Shown: piece after piece, positions 33,275 to 41,788 of the stretch
How positions within the stretch are numbered: position 1 is the stretch's first letter
Layout: every line of letters begins with the position of its first letter
From: an uncultured Prevotellaceae bacterium
GTDB lineage: Bacteria; Bacteroidota; Bacteroidia; Bacteroidales; Bacteroidaceae
Direction: 5' to 3'
NCBI GenBank assembly: GCA_902776685.1
Contig: CACYRB010000010.1
Span: forward strand, 7,327 to 55,520
Length of the DNA: 48,194 bases
Program-made: the position numbers and the translations under genes
Notes under the pieces: generated by a model
Databases searched by the model: none
What the model was told of the DNA's origin: nothing
The model's input: the letters and a program-made list of their open reading frames with translations, nothing else

Positions 33275-33363
33275 CACCCTAAAAACCTTGCACAATCCAC
33301 CCCACAGTCATAGATTCAACCTTTTATGTCAAAAAAACAAGGTCTGATTACCATGAATACTCT

Positions 33364-33371
33364 TATCTTTG
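33364..33371 (+). promoter_or_regulatory. -7 element of GH78 gene
   Basis: TATCTTTG, 66 bases before the ATG at 33438. Confidence 0.6.
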
Positions 33372-33437
33372 CAATAGACAAGCATTTGCTACGCCAGATA
33401 ACGAACATAATTTAATATTATAATACCTTAATTCAAG

Positions 33438-36026
33438 ATGAAAGCAACCTTTAAATTCTTCGCGAGTGCGGTGGCTGCAATGGCCATCGTCACCAGTGTG
33501 GGGTGCAGCCAGAAGGTCACCCAGTCGTCGGAACTCCGTACTCAGCCGCTCGATGCCTCGGCATGGTTCATGTCGAAGTGGATATCGGCTGCCGATGCTC
33601 CCGTTGTGCAAGGCCGCATCAACAACAGCGACCAAGAGCTTGCTGCCGACGGTGCCAGCTGGTTCATGTCAACGGTAAACAACAAGGCGCGGGTGACATC
33701 GGCCAAGTGGATGACGACCGGACTGGGCGTCTATGAGCTCTATGTCAACGGGAAACCTGTGGGCGAGGAAATCCTGAAGCCGGGCTTCACCCATCCCAGA
33801 AAGACCAGGCGGTCGTTCACCTACGACGTGACGTCGCTCTTCAACACAAAGGCCGGCGCCGACAACCAGCTGGCTGTGCAGGTGACACCGGGCTGGTGGG
33901 CCGACAAGATTGTAACGCCGTGGAACCACGACGGCATGGTTGGTCGCAAGTGTGCTTTCCGCGGTGTGCTACAGCTGACCTTTGCCGACGGCACAACGAA
34001 ATACTACGGCACCGACACCGACACCTGGCGTGCAGGCATTGCCGGACCAGTGAAGCATGCCGCCATCTTCGACGGCGAACGCTACGATGCCCGCGAGCCG
34101 CAGGGATTCCTGACTCCCGAGAAACTGTCGGTGCCCGAAGTGAACAATGAGTTCAACGGCGACATCCTGCCCTCCGACGGAGCCGAGGTCTATCTGCGCA
34201 CCGACCTCACCCTCTCGCCTGTGAAGGCCTACACATGGAAGGGCACGCAGGGCGAGCGCGAGAACGAGTTTGGCAAGGTGGTCATCGCCCAGGAGTATGC
34301 ACCGGGTGCCGAGATTACGGTCTGGAAAGGCGAGACGCTCGTCGTCGACTTCGGCCAGAACTGCGCCGCCGTGCCCGAGTTCGTGTTTAAGGCTCCTGCC
34401 GGTACACAGCTGACGTGTCTGCCCGGCGAGCTGCTCAACGACGGCAACGGTGCCCGCAGCCGCGGCATGGACGGTCCCGAGGGCAGTGTGCATCGCACAA
34501 ATCTGCGCATGTGGGAGAAGGGCATCAGGCTGGACTATATCTTTGCCGGTAGCAACGACTACGAGACCTATCGTCCGCGCTGCACCTTCTTCGGCTATCG
34601 CTTCGTCTCGATTACAGCCACCGACGAGGTCCATATCAAGCAAATCAGCTCGGTTCCCGTCACGTCGATAGGCAAGCATCTTGAAACCGGCACCATCACT
34701 ACGGGCCATGAGCTCGTCAACAAACTCATCTCGAACACCATTTGGGGCCAGCGCTCGAACTATCTCTCTGTGCCCACCGATTGTCCGCAGCGCAACGAGC
34801 GACTCGGCTGGATGGCCGACACGCAGGTGTTTGCTGCCACCGGATCGTTCTTTGCCGATACCGACCACTTCTTCCGCAAGTGGATGCGCGACGTGCGCGA
34901 CACGCAGGGCGAGCTCGGCGGCTATCCGGGCGTGGCTCCGCTGGCTCAGTATGGCGATGCGAAGATGCGACTGGGATGGGCCGACGCCGGTGTCATCGTG
35001 CCCTGGACCATGTGGAAGCAGTTTGCCGACACCGACATCATCGACGAGAGCTGGGAGTCGATGACCCGATATATGAAACACATCGACGAAACACAGTACG
35101 ACCACCAGAGCCTCATCGGCGAGAATGGCAACTACCAGTGGGCCGACTGGCTCAGCTACGAACCCCTCGAGAGCTGCAGCGGCCGTGCCTTTGAGAATCG
35201 CAAGCCCAAGCCCGATGCCATCAACTACTGGAACTACCTGAGTGCTTCCTACTGGCTCATCGATGCGCAGATGATGGCCGACATGGCTCGTGCCACCAAC
35301 CGCGATGCCGAGCGCTACGTGTCGATGGCTGCCCGCGCCAAGGCTTTCCTGAAAGAGAACTTCCTCAATGCCGACGGCACGTTCAAGACCGAAATCCTGA
35401 ACACCATGCAGACGCCCGCCCTCTTCGCCCTGATGAACAATCTGGTGGAGGGAACGGCTCGCGAGCAGATGGTGGCACGCTTGCGCCAGAACTTCGCCGA
35501 CCACGACAACTGCCTGCAGACGGGTTTCCTCGGCACGTCGATTCTTATGGAAACGCTCACACAGAACGGCATGGGCGACATCGCCTACGAACTGCTTTTC
35601 CAACGCAAGAATCCGTCGTGGCTCTACTCCATCGACAACGGTGCCACCACCATCTGGGAACGCTGGAACAGCTACATGGTCGACAAGGGTATGGGACCGC
35701 AGGGCATGAACTCGTTCAACCACTATGCCTACGGCGCCGTATGCCAGTGGATATGGGAGCGCGTGGCGGGTATTGCTGCCGATCCGGCAGTGCCCGGCTT
35801 CCGATACATCATCATGCGGCCCGTGCCCGACAAGCGGCTCGGACACGTCACGGCCGAATACAACTCTGCTGCTGGACTCATCAAGAGCAGCTGGCGCTAC
35901 GAAGGCGACAACTGGAAGTGGACCTTCACCGTGCCCAAGGGCGCCACGGCTACGGTCACCGTGCCCGGCGAGACCGAGAGCAAGGAATACAAGGCAGGTT
36001 CCTATACCCTGCGCAAACAGTTTTAA
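33438..36026 (+). CDS. GH78 alpha-L-rhamnosidase, probable lipoprotein
   Basis: An 862-residue exported glycosidase. The signal ends at a lipobox-like TSVGCSQK (Cys23). Beta-sandwich domains (about residues 40-400) precede the (alpha/alpha)6 catalytic barrel, which carries SVPTDCPQRNERLGWMAD, with the acid Glu in ERLGW, and later GATTIWERW with the probable base Glu; a C-terminal beta domain (PVPDKRLGHVTAEY) follows. It removes terminal rhamnose from plant pectin or glycans. No SusC/SusD pair is in the window, so this is not a visible full polysaccharide locus. Confidence 0.94.
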   Translation: MKATFKFFASAVAAMAIVTSVGCSQKVTQSSELRTQPLDASAWFMSKWISAADAPVVQGRINNSDQELAADGASWFMSTVNNKARVTSAKWMTTGLGVYELYVNGKPVGEEILKPGFTHPRKTRRSFTYDVTSLFNTKAGADNQLAVQVTPGWWADKIVTPWNHDGMVGRKCAFRGVLQLTFADGTTKYYGTDTDTWRAGIAGPVKHAAIFDGERYDAREPQGFLTPEKLSVPEVNNEFNGDILPSDGAEVYLRTDLTLSPVKAYTWKGTQGERENEFGKVVIAQEYAPGAEITVWKGETLVVDFGQNCAAVPEFVFKAPAGTQLTCLPGELLNDGNGARSRGMDGPEGSVHRTNLRMWEKGIRLDYIFAGSNDYETYRPRCTFFGYRFVSITATDEVHIKQISSVPVTSIGKHLETGTITTGHELVNKLISNTIWGQRSNYLSVPTDCPQRNERLGWMADTQVFAATGSFFADTDHFFRKWMRDVRDTQGELGGYPGVAPLAQYGDAKMRLGWADAGVIVPWTMWKQFADTDIIDESWESMTRYMKHIDETQYDHQSLIGENGNYQWADWLSYEPLESCSGRAFENRKPKPDAINYWNYLSASYWLIDAQMMADMARATNRDAERYVSMAARAKAFLKENFLNADGTFKTEILNTMQTPALFALMNNLVEGTAREQMVARLRQNFADHDNCLQTGFLGTSILMETLTQNGMGDIAYELLFQRKNPSWLYSIDNGATTIWERWNSYMVDKGMGPQGMNSFNHYAYGAVCQWIWERVAGIAADPAVPGFRYIIMRPVPDKRLGHVTAEYNSAAGLIKSSWRYEGDNWKWTFTVPKGATATVTVPGETESKEYKAGSYTLRKQF

Positions 36027-36110
36027 GCTACGGAGAGCCATAGATAGGTCGCAAATTAATTCATGCCGTAAGGCATAGGGGCACGCGCAAAGACGTGACG
36101 AAAAAACGAA

Positions 36111-36148
36111 AGGTCGGTTAACCATTTTACGGATTAACCGGCCTTTTT
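36111..36148 (+). terminator. Terminator of GH78 gene
   Basis: AGGTCGGTTAA and TTAACCGGCCT pair (one mismatch) around a 12-base loop, followed by TTTTT. Confidence 0.8.
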
Positions 36149-36218
36149 GCTGATTATAGCAGAAATCATACCTACTCTACAGAATAGTACAATCTCGGTA
36201 CATTGGGAATATATTGTC

Positions 36219-36773
36219 CTATTTTACAAGTTCCTTATGTGCTGTTCGGTCTGACATCTGTACAATGTTTATACCACTTTCTGGTGTTGAAATCTTTATC
36301 CCTTTCAAATTATATCTTGCAACTTCTTTTGCATTGACGGCTTCATCAACATTTTCCCTAATAGAAGTCGATTGATTATCTGAAGAAAAGAAACGTACAA
36401 ATGGATAGATAAAAGCATCAACTGCAATATACTTTACAGACGAAGGTATTATAACACTATAAATGACGTCATGAGTATTATTTATATAATGATGAGGTGT
36501 CGGATGACATAGAATATTACTCGGTATAATTTCTGCTCCGTTAGGGATTGTCATAACATTTCCGTAGTTCTCGTCCCAAACGGTAGAACTATTGTTTTCA
36601 CCTAGAAAGCCAAACCGAACTACAGTTTTCATGTCTGCCGTATAGATATTGCCATTTTTACAAACGAATCCAATTGGAGAATAGAAGTATCCTTTTTCTG
36701 TTATTTCTGCTTGTGAATAAGTTTTGCCACTTAGTAAAAGTAGCATTAACGATATTATTATTTTATGATACAT
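36219..36773 (-). CDS. Secreted protein with BspA-like LRR remnant
   Basis: A 184-residue exported protein: signal peptide MYHKIIISLMLLLLSGKTYS, then a short region with a BspA-type leucine-rich motif (VIIPSSVKYIAVDAFIYP, where IPSSV..I...AF is the usual unit), then a C-terminal tail ARYNLKGIKISTPESGINI...GTAHK-like, the kind found at the ends of many Prevotella surface proteins. AT-rich compared with its neighbours. It could be a shrunken BspA-like surface protein. A frame extension to 36815 is not needed. Confidence 0.65.
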   Translation of the reverse strand: MYHKIIISLMLLLLSGKTYSQAEITEKGYFYSPIGFVCKNGNIYTADMKTVVRFGFLGENNSSTVWDENYGNVMTIPNGAEIIPSNILCHPTPHHYINNTHDVIYSVIIPSSVKYIAVDAFIYPFVRFFSSDNQSTSIRENVDEAVNAKEVARYNLKGIKISTPESGINIVQMSDRTAHKELVK

Positions 36774-36868
36774 GGTCATATATTTTTTGTGTAAGTAATA
36801 ATTTGAATAGTCCAATACTCTTTGAGTTGAGACAGAAAAAAGAAACGTGGACTAATAACTTCATCTAC

Positions 36869-36989
36869 GCTTTCGGAGGTATTGGGGATAACCTAAGTCA
36901 CTTCAATGAGTAAAAGCCCACGCCATTGACGTGAGCATCAACTTTTACTCTTGTGACTTTACTTCTAATTCCCCAATTATCCGAAAAGC
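36869..36989. repeat. 121-bp imperfect palindrome
   Basis: Nested paired segments run outwards from the centre: CACG/CGTG, GAGTAAAAG/CTTTTACTC, AAGTCAC/GTGACTT, ATTGGGGA/TCCCCAAT and GCTTTCGG/CCGAAAAGC. The whole could fold into a long, bulged hairpin. It is unrelated in sequence to the 22-bp arrays. It may be a small non-autonomous element or a structured RNA. The rest of the 36816-37070 gap shows nothing else clear. Confidence 0.7.
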
Positions 36990-37070
36990 AAGAATAGAAA
37001 GCTAACGCTTCTTATCTATATGTCTTTTATCTTTTTTATTGATTCATAGGCTATCTGTATTGGTTAGACA

Positions 37071-37472
37071 CTATTGGTTGTTATTACCGGACAACTCTTC
37101 CTTGAAGTAGTCGATAGCTTTCTTCAAAGGATTCAGGTCGTTCTTGATAATGCTGAAGATGGCCTCGGCATCAACCTCGAAATAGTGGTGAGCCATGATG
37201 TCTCTTGCTCCCATGACTTTTTTCCATTCTATTGAGGGATATGTGGGAAGTAATTTCTTGTCGGTAAGTTTGTCGAGCCTTTTCAAGGCTTCGCCCAAAG
37301 CAATGATTACCATGCAGGCTGCATCGAGTTTCTCCATGCCAAAAGGCGAAAGGAGGAAATCGTCGGCTGTGTGAATCTGTACGGTACGCTCCTGCAAACG
37401 AGTGATGGCCGTTTCAATGTTCTTTAATGTCTCAAAGATTATGGACTGTTTCTCAGTAGACTCGAATTCCAT
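37071..37472 (-). CDS. hepT: HEPN toxin (HepT-like, DUF86)
   Basis: A 133-residue HEPN-domain protein. The RNase motif Rx4HxY is intact: Arg90, His95 and Tyr97 in RDIMAHHYF. In characterised MntA-HepT pairs the toxin cuts RNA and is neutralised when MntA AMPylates the Tyr. Here the start lies 20 bases inside the mntA-like gene. Very likely a type VII toxin-antitoxin module, though activity is not shown. Confidence 0.88.
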   Translation of the reverse strand: MEFESTEKQSIIFETLKNIETAITRLQERTVQIHTADDFLLSPFGMEKLDAACMVIIALGEALKRLDKLTDKKLLPTYPSIEWKKVMGARDIMAHHYFEVDAEAIFSIIKNDLNPLKKAIDYFKEELSGNNNQ

Positions 37473-37746
37473 ATTTCAAGATTTGTTGTTTAAATACGGG
37501 GTTCATACGTTCTCGCATCCGTACTACGTCGACATCACATCCGAGAAGTTCCTGAAGATAGATTTTTACTCCAGCCTGATTGAACAGATTGGGTATCATC
37601 TCTACACAAATGTCCACATCACTATCTTCACGCTGTTCATTACGTGCCAGCGATCCAAAGAGCGTCATGGAATGTACGCCGTAGTGCTCGCCAAGATACT
37701 GACGAGTGTTTTTCAGCTTTTCTATGGTCTGTGTCCTGTCAAGCAT
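37453..37746 (-). CDS. mntA: MNT nucleotidyltransferase antitoxin (MntA-like)
   Basis: A 97-residue minimal nucleotidyltransferase with FGSLARNEQREDSDVDICV: Gly31-Ser32, then ten residues, then Asp43 and Asp45 as the GSx10DxD metal-binding motif. It precedes and overlaps the HEPN gene, as in MntA-HepT systems. The start ATG is at 37746. The pair is followed by a long palindrome on one side and array F on the other. Confidence 0.88.
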   Translation of the reverse strand: MLDRTQTIEKLKNTRQYLGEHYGVHSMTLFGSLARNEQREDSDVDICVEMIPNLFNQAGVKIYLQELLGCDVDVVRMRERMNPVFKQQILKYGIRVY

Positions 37747-37793
37747 AAACGGATAGGATTAAGTACAGTGAATTGTCTGGAAGCATCTGCGTG

Positions 37794-37801
37794 CAAAGAT
37801 A
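37794..37801 (-). promoter_or_regulatory. -7 element of mntA-hepT
   Basis: Read leftwards this is TATCTTTG, 47 bases before the ATG at 37746. Confidence 0.6.
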
Positions 37802-37950
37802 CAAATTATTTGTTAAATCCAAACAGGTTTAGAGGGAAAGTTATAAAAAAATGTAATCTTGTACCCAAGATGGAGAAAAGATTAAGGGTTCATGCTGCCA
37901 CTGTCAGCCGATTTGCGATTAAATTAGTGAATGTTTGTTAACGGGTTGAC

Positions 37951-38178
37951 CGAAAGATATAGCTTTCGCAACGCGAAGTGTTAAAACGGGAAATGCGTTT
38001 TAACACTTCTTTTTTTGCCCTCGGCGGGCGGAAAATGCGATTTCGGGCGACGGAAAAACGGCTTCTGCGTGCGAAACATATATGTTTCGGGTGCCGAAAG
38101 CTAAGCTTTCGGGGTACAAAAGACGGTCTTTCGGAGGGCGAAAGCTAAGCTTTCGCAAGGTGAAACATATATCTTTCG
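37951..38178. repeat. 22-bp palindrome array F, 228 bp
   Basis: One unit (CGAAAGATATAGCTTTCG, 37951), a 13-base inverted repeat GAAGTGTTAAAAC / GTTTTAACACTTC (37975-38009), then seven units in exact 22-bp register starting at 38029, 38051, 38073, 38095, 38117, 38139 and 38161 (for example CGGAAAATGCGATTTCG, CGAAAGCTAAGCTTTCG, CAAAAGACGGTCTTTCG). Array G has the same order and length. Confidence 0.92.
37975..38017 (+). terminator. Terminator-like hairpin within array F
   Basis: Perfect 13-base stem GAAGTGTTAAAAC / GTTTTAACACTTC followed by eight T residues. No plus-strand gene ends just before it, so it may be part of the repeat element rather than a gene's terminator. Confidence 0.5.
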
Positions 38179-38182
38179 GAAG

Positions 38183-38212
38183 TGATAAGTGAAAAGTGAT
38201 AAGTGAAAAGTA
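38183..38212. repeat. 7-bp tandem repeat, right flank of array F
   Basis: AGTGATA and AGTGAAA alternate for four units right after the array. The remainder to 38399 contains one more inverted repeat, GTTAAAATT / AATTTTAAC (38320-38355). Confidence 0.8.
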
Positions 38213-38399
38213 TGATAATGAATTGAATATCAGTGGATTGTGAGTATTCTCCGCTATTGCGTTTTCTTGCTGTCGGTGGACGGGAATGCCACTCGGTGTT
38301 TTTCGTGAGCTCAGAGCATGTTAAAATTTCCGGCCGAAAATGCCCGAATTTTAACAATTCGATGTTCCTTCCCAACAAGGAAAGTTTTTTGTGGAGGTT

Positions 38400-38906
38400 T
38401 TATGTCGGTGAAAGGAAAAAGACATAGATTTCTTTTTCATGAAATGGGAAAGTCACAACAACCTTCGACTGTGCAAAGATGTAGCTAATGTCGTCGTCGC
38501 CTTCCTTCATGATATAGTCTTCATGGGTAATTTCTTTAATGTCGCGGAGGATGGCATTTGTGATGGTCTCGTCGGTCATCGGCAGCTTGAGATAGCTGTA
38601 GGCACATTTTTTAATGACTCCTGCTTCTTTTTTTATCATAATTTCGTGAGGCCAGAGTTTGTCTCCGGCAACCCACTCCTTGTGTTGAAGCAGGATATTG
38701 TCATCTTTTTCGGCTACATCATACCGACCCGTCGCCATCAGGTCGGTTTTTACCTTTGTGGCGTTTTGTCCTGTAGGAAGATAATTGATGATAACAACAC
38801 TGTAGGGGGCTCCCTGATGCGATTCAAGATATGGGTTTGACTGCGCGTGACAGTTCAGCGCAAGGGCGAGGTATAATATGGCAGATGTCAGGAATTTCTT
38901 AATCAT
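38400..38906 (-). CDS. Hypothetical exported protein
   Basis: A 168-residue protein with a signal peptide (MIKKFLTSAILYLALALNCHA) and a mature part with mixed helices and strands (SNPYLESHQGAPYSVV, KKCAYSYLKLPMTDE). No family recognised. Its ATG overlaps the stop of the NigD-like gene (ATGA), so the two are co-translated at the end of a six-gene operon. Confidence 0.75.
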   Translation of the reverse strand: MIKKFLTSAILYLALALNCHAQSNPYLESHQGAPYSVVIINYLPTGQNATKVKTDLMATGRYDVAEKDDNILLQHKEWVAGDKLWPHEIMIKKEAGVIKKCAYSYLKLPMTDETITNAILRDIKEITHEDYIMKEGDDDISYIFAQSKVVVTFPFHEKEIYVFFLSPT

Positions 38907-39568
38907 AGCGCTATGGTCTTTTCAACGATTCCCTTGTAGGTGTTGACGATGAGGCGGATACTGTGGCCGTCGAGATCGTCGGTGACGGGGATGCTGAGGA
39001 AGATGCGTGACGTGTAGTATTGCGGCACGGTGCCTTGGTCGTGGAGCACGCGCAGGGTGAGTTGTCCGTCGGCTGACTGTTCTTTCGTGATGCCGATGCT
39101 CTGCACAGCCTCGGGGTCGTCGGCTTTGCCGGTCTTCAGCAGCAGGGCGAGGTTGATGTAGCGGCCGTTGGCACTGACCCACAGGCTCTCGAACGTCACG
39201 GGGTCGGTCTTCTTCTCGCCTTCAATCTTGTCGTCGTCAATGGGATATAATACGGGCACGCGGGCGATGGTGACGGGCTCGCAGGCGGCAGCACCCTCCA
39301 CCTTGTTGTAGTAGAGCAGTGCGCGATAGACGGTGTCGGCCTTCTCTGCCCAGTCGGCAGTGGCGTATGGGTCGAGGCGCAGCGTCTCGCCGTCGTCGGT
39401 CGTGGCGCTGTCGAAGGTCTTGGCGGCTATGGTGTGGGCCTCGGTGAAGTCGGCACGCAGATAGGAGTAGCGGCCGTCGCCCGATTCGTAGGCGTCGTTG
39501 GTGCAAGCCGAAAGCAGAGCTATAATGCATAATGCAAGATGCATAATGCATAGTTGTGACTTATGCAT
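38903..39568 (-). CDS. NigD-like lipoprotein
   Basis: A 221-residue lipoprotein with lipobox LLSACTN (Cys22) and a region (YSYLRADFTEAHT, then VTIARVPVLYP) resembling NigD-like domains of Bacteroidales. The signal-peptide core (CIMHLALCII) is encoded by 7-bp tandem repeats, so copy-number slippage there would shift the frame. Its ATG lies eight bases before the stop of the acyltransferase gene, and its TGA overlaps the next ATG. Function unknown. Confidence 0.78.
   Translation of the reverse strand: MHKSQLCIMHLALCIIALLSACTNDAYESGDGRYSYLRADFTEAHTIAAKTFDSATTDDGETLRLDPYATADWAEKADTVYRALLYYNKVEGAAACEPVTIARVPVLYPIDDDKIEGEKKTDPVTFESLWVSANGRYINLALLLKTGKADDPEAVQSIGITKEQSADGQLTLRVLHDQGTVPQYYTSRIFLSIPVTDDLDGHSIRLIVNTYKGIVEKTIAL
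39526..39556. repeat. 7-bp tandem repeat encoding signal peptide
   Basis: Four units of GCATAAT/GCAAGAT type on the plus strand; read leftwards they encode the hydrophobic core of the NigD-like signal peptide. Confidence 0.85.
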
Positions 39569-40715
39569 GATGGTTTATGGTTGATTGTTTGTTTCGCAGG
39601 GGGTTGGCATACATCGTGAGGATGCGCTCGCGGAGGAAGGCTTCGTCTTTGTCGGCGATGTTGATTTTGGCCAGCTGACGGTCGAGATATTCCATGAAGC
39701 GGGTTTTGTCGGCCTCGGTGTAGTGGTCGGCATGGTCGGTGTTGCCGTTGAGCAGGTCGTCGGCGATATAGTTGTTGGGGAAGAGCTGGTAGTGGGAATG
39801 AATCTCGCGGTCCATGCGCTGGGCCACGGCTTTGAAGAACTCGGCACGGGGCAGGTCGGCAAGCTGCTGGAGCCACTGGGCGGCGGGCGTCCCGCAGTGG
39901 TAGTGGACGCGTCCCTTGTAGCCGAAGATGCCGGTCTTCATGTTGTCGAGGTCGTCTTGTCGGCTTTTCTTGTAGGCGGGGTTGTCGCGCTTGAGCTGAA
40001 ACTCCTGTGCCTTGAGGTAGTCGCAGGGGTCGTACTCGTAGCTGATGGTGAGCGGCACGATGTTGAGCGCTTTCAGTTCGCCGCCCATGGCAAGCATCTT
40101 GAGCACGGCTTCCTGGGTCTGGTCGCTGCTGTCCTTGGCGCGTCCCTCGCGCTGGGCTATCCAGATGTTCTCGTGCTTCTCGCCCACGGCGTAGTGGATG
40201 TATTGGCTCATGTGGCGGCTGGCCAGCAGCGTCTCCTTCGGCGGCAGGCCGCGCCGCACGATGAAGGCTTTGTTCATGCGCACGAGTCGGCGTATCCACG
40301 GATAGATGAGCAGGTTGTCGCCGATGCCGATTTCAACGGTGGTGGGGTAGTGGCGCTTGACGAGCAGCACATCGAGCAGGGCGGCATCGAGCACAATGTC
40401 GCGATGGTTGGAAATGAAAGTGAATCTTGGATGAGAGGTGAGAGTGGTGATGGTGGTGTCGTCGAAGGTGCAGCCGTCGGTGTGTCGGCGAATGATATAG
40501 TGGACAAAGGGCTTCATGAAACGTTTCTGGAAGCCGAGCGGTGTCTTCACACCGATGAAGGCCAACCGCAACACGGCTTTGCTCACGACTACCGGCAGCC
40601 AGGGCACCAGACTCTTCAGCACATGGGTGAACTGCCGGTCGGCCAGCAGTTCGCGGAAGGCCTGCCTGATTTCTCCCGCCTCGTAAGGCCGAATGTCGTC
40701 AAATTCATTACTCAT
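39561..40715 (-). CDS. PlsC-family glycerolipid acyltransferase-like protein
   Basis: A 384-residue acyltransferase. The expected NHx4D motif appears as NHRDIVLD, which by my count has five residues between His and Asp; a later QREGRAKDSSD segment takes the place of the EGTR motif. Such proteins acylate phospholipid or other lipid precursors in the membrane. The region after residue 230 is a family-specific extension. It lies in the PASTA-rluD-ddl operon. The deviation in spacing means the catalytic pair needs structural confirmation. Confidence 0.82.
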   Translation of the reverse strand: MSNEFDDIRPYEAGEIRQAFRELLADRQFTHVLKSLVPWLPVVVSKAVLRLAFIGVKTPLGFQKRFMKPFVHYIIRRHTDGCTFDDTTITTLTSHPRFTFISNHRDIVLDAALLDVLLVKRHYPTTVEIGIGDNLLIYPWIRRLVRMNKAFIVRRGLPPKETLLASRHMSQYIHYAVGEKHENIWIAQREGRAKDSSDQTQEAVLKMLAMGGELKALNIVPLTISYEYDPCDYLKAQEFQLKRDNPAYKKSRQDDLDNMKTGIFGYKGRVHYHCGTPAAQWLQQLADLPRAEFFKAVAQRMDREIHSHYQLFPNNYIADDLLNGNTDHADHYTEADKTRFMEYLDRQLAKINIADKDEAFLRERILTMYANPLRNKQSTINHHA

Positions 40716-40746
40716 GACTCATTCCTAATAACCAAAAACTAAAAAC
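40712..40746. repeat. 7-bp repeats between ddl and acyltransferase
   Basis: CATGACT/CATTCCT and CCAAAAACTAAAAACTTG: short heptamers in the gap between ddl and the acyltransferase. Confidence 0.6.
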
Positions 40747-40753
40747 TTGTTGC

Positions 40754-41755
40754 TCAGAATTGGTTTTCGACAATTTCGGTGAGCACTTCCTTGATGTCGA
40801 GACCGGCAGCGCGTACCTGCTGGGGAATGAAGCTGGTGGCGGTCATGCCGGGCGTGGTGTTGATCTCGAGCATGTTGATGCGGTCGGTGCCGTCGGCGTT
40901 CTTCGTGACGATGTAGTCGATGCGGATGATGCCGTTGCAGTGCAGGATGTCGTAGATTTTGCTGGTTTCCTCTTGCAGGGCCTTGGTCAGCTCGGGCGAG
41001 ATGCGGGCGGGAGTAATCTCCTGCACCTGACCGTTGTACTTGGCGTCGTAGTCGAAGAACTCGTTGGTGGTGACCACCTCGGTGACGGGGAACACCACCG
41101 ACTTCTCGCGCGTCTTGTAGCAGCCTACGGTCACCTCGGTGCCTTCGAGGTAGCGCTCTATCATGACTTCGTTGCACTCCATGAAGGCATTGCGGAGGGC
41201 CGGAGCCAGCTGGTCGGCATTCTTCACCTTGGAGACGCCGAAGCTGGAACCGTCGGAGGCAGGCTTCACGAAGCAGGGCATGCCCACGATGGCCTCAATC
41301 TCTTGTTCGGTGTATTTGTCTTCCTCGCCGCGGCGCAGCAAGATGCTGTCGGCCACGTTGACGTTGAAGGAGCGCATGAAGTTGTTGAGCACGTATTTGT
41401 CGAACGTCATGGCCTCCACAAGCACACCGCTGGTGGAGTAGGGAATGTGGAGCAGCTCGAGATAGCCTTGCAGGATGCCGTTCTCGCCCGGCGTGCCGTG
41501 AATGGTGATGTAGGCATAGTCGAAGACTACGGCTTTCCCGTTGTGCAGGAACGAGAAGTCGTTTTTGTCGATGGGCACGATGTCGCCATTATCGAGGTTG
41601 ACGTGCCAGTCGAGTTTCTTCACGTCGACGATGTAGACGTTGTAGCGCTCTTTATCGAAAAAGCTGTACAGTCCTTGTGCAGAGCGCAGCGACACATCGT
41701 GCTCTGAGGAGTCGCCACCACAGATGATGGCTATGTTTCTTTTCAGTTGTTTCAT
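40754..41755 (-). CDS. ddl: D-alanine--D-alanine ligase
   Basis: A 333-residue ATP-grasp enzyme that joins two D-alanines for peptidoglycan. CGGDSSEHDVSL, the ATP-grasp region FVKPASDGSSFGVSKV and LEINTTPGMT near the C-terminus are intact. It lies between rluD and the acyltransferase in a leftward operon, a neighbourhood I associate with Bacteroidales. Confidence 0.96.
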   Translation of the reverse strand: MKQLKRNIAIICGGDSSEHDVSLRSAQGLYSFFDKERYNVYIVDVKKLDWHVNLDNGDIVPIDKNDFSFLHNGKAVVFDYAYITIHGTPGENGILQGYLELLHIPYSTSGVLVEAMTFDKYVLNNFMRSFNVNVADSILLRRGEEDKYTEQEIEAIVGMPCFVKPASDGSSFGVSKVKNADQLAPALRNAFMECNEVMIERYLEGTEVTVGCYKTREKSVVFPVTEVVTTNEFFDYDAKYNGQVQEITPARISPELTKALQEETSKIYDILHCNGIIRIDYIVTKNADGTDRINMLEINTTPGMTATSFIPQQVRAAGLDIKEVLTEIVENQF

Positions 41756-41788
41756 ATTCTTTCTGGGATTATTCTGGGATTTTTTTGA

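Noticed and set aside
33438-36026. A full polysaccharide utilisation locus around GH78 or GH32
   Set aside because: No SusC/SusD pair, hybrid two-component sensor or ECF sigma/anti-sigma pair lies in the window.
33969-36125. A 718-codon open frame antisense to the GH78 gene
   Set aside because: It mirrors the rhamnosidase gene; GC-rich codon use leaves stop-free antisense frames. The product has no recognisable domain. Similar long antisense frames over the GH32 and acyl-CoA synthetase genes were rejected for the same reason.
36869-36989. tRNA or known riboswitch in the large palindrome
   Set aside because: No cloverleaf, anticodon stem or conserved riboswitch core is visible; it is only a long bulged hairpin.
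37402-37941. A 179-codon plus-strand frame over mntA and hepT
   Set aside because: It overlaps two well-supported genes on the other strand and has no recognisable feature.
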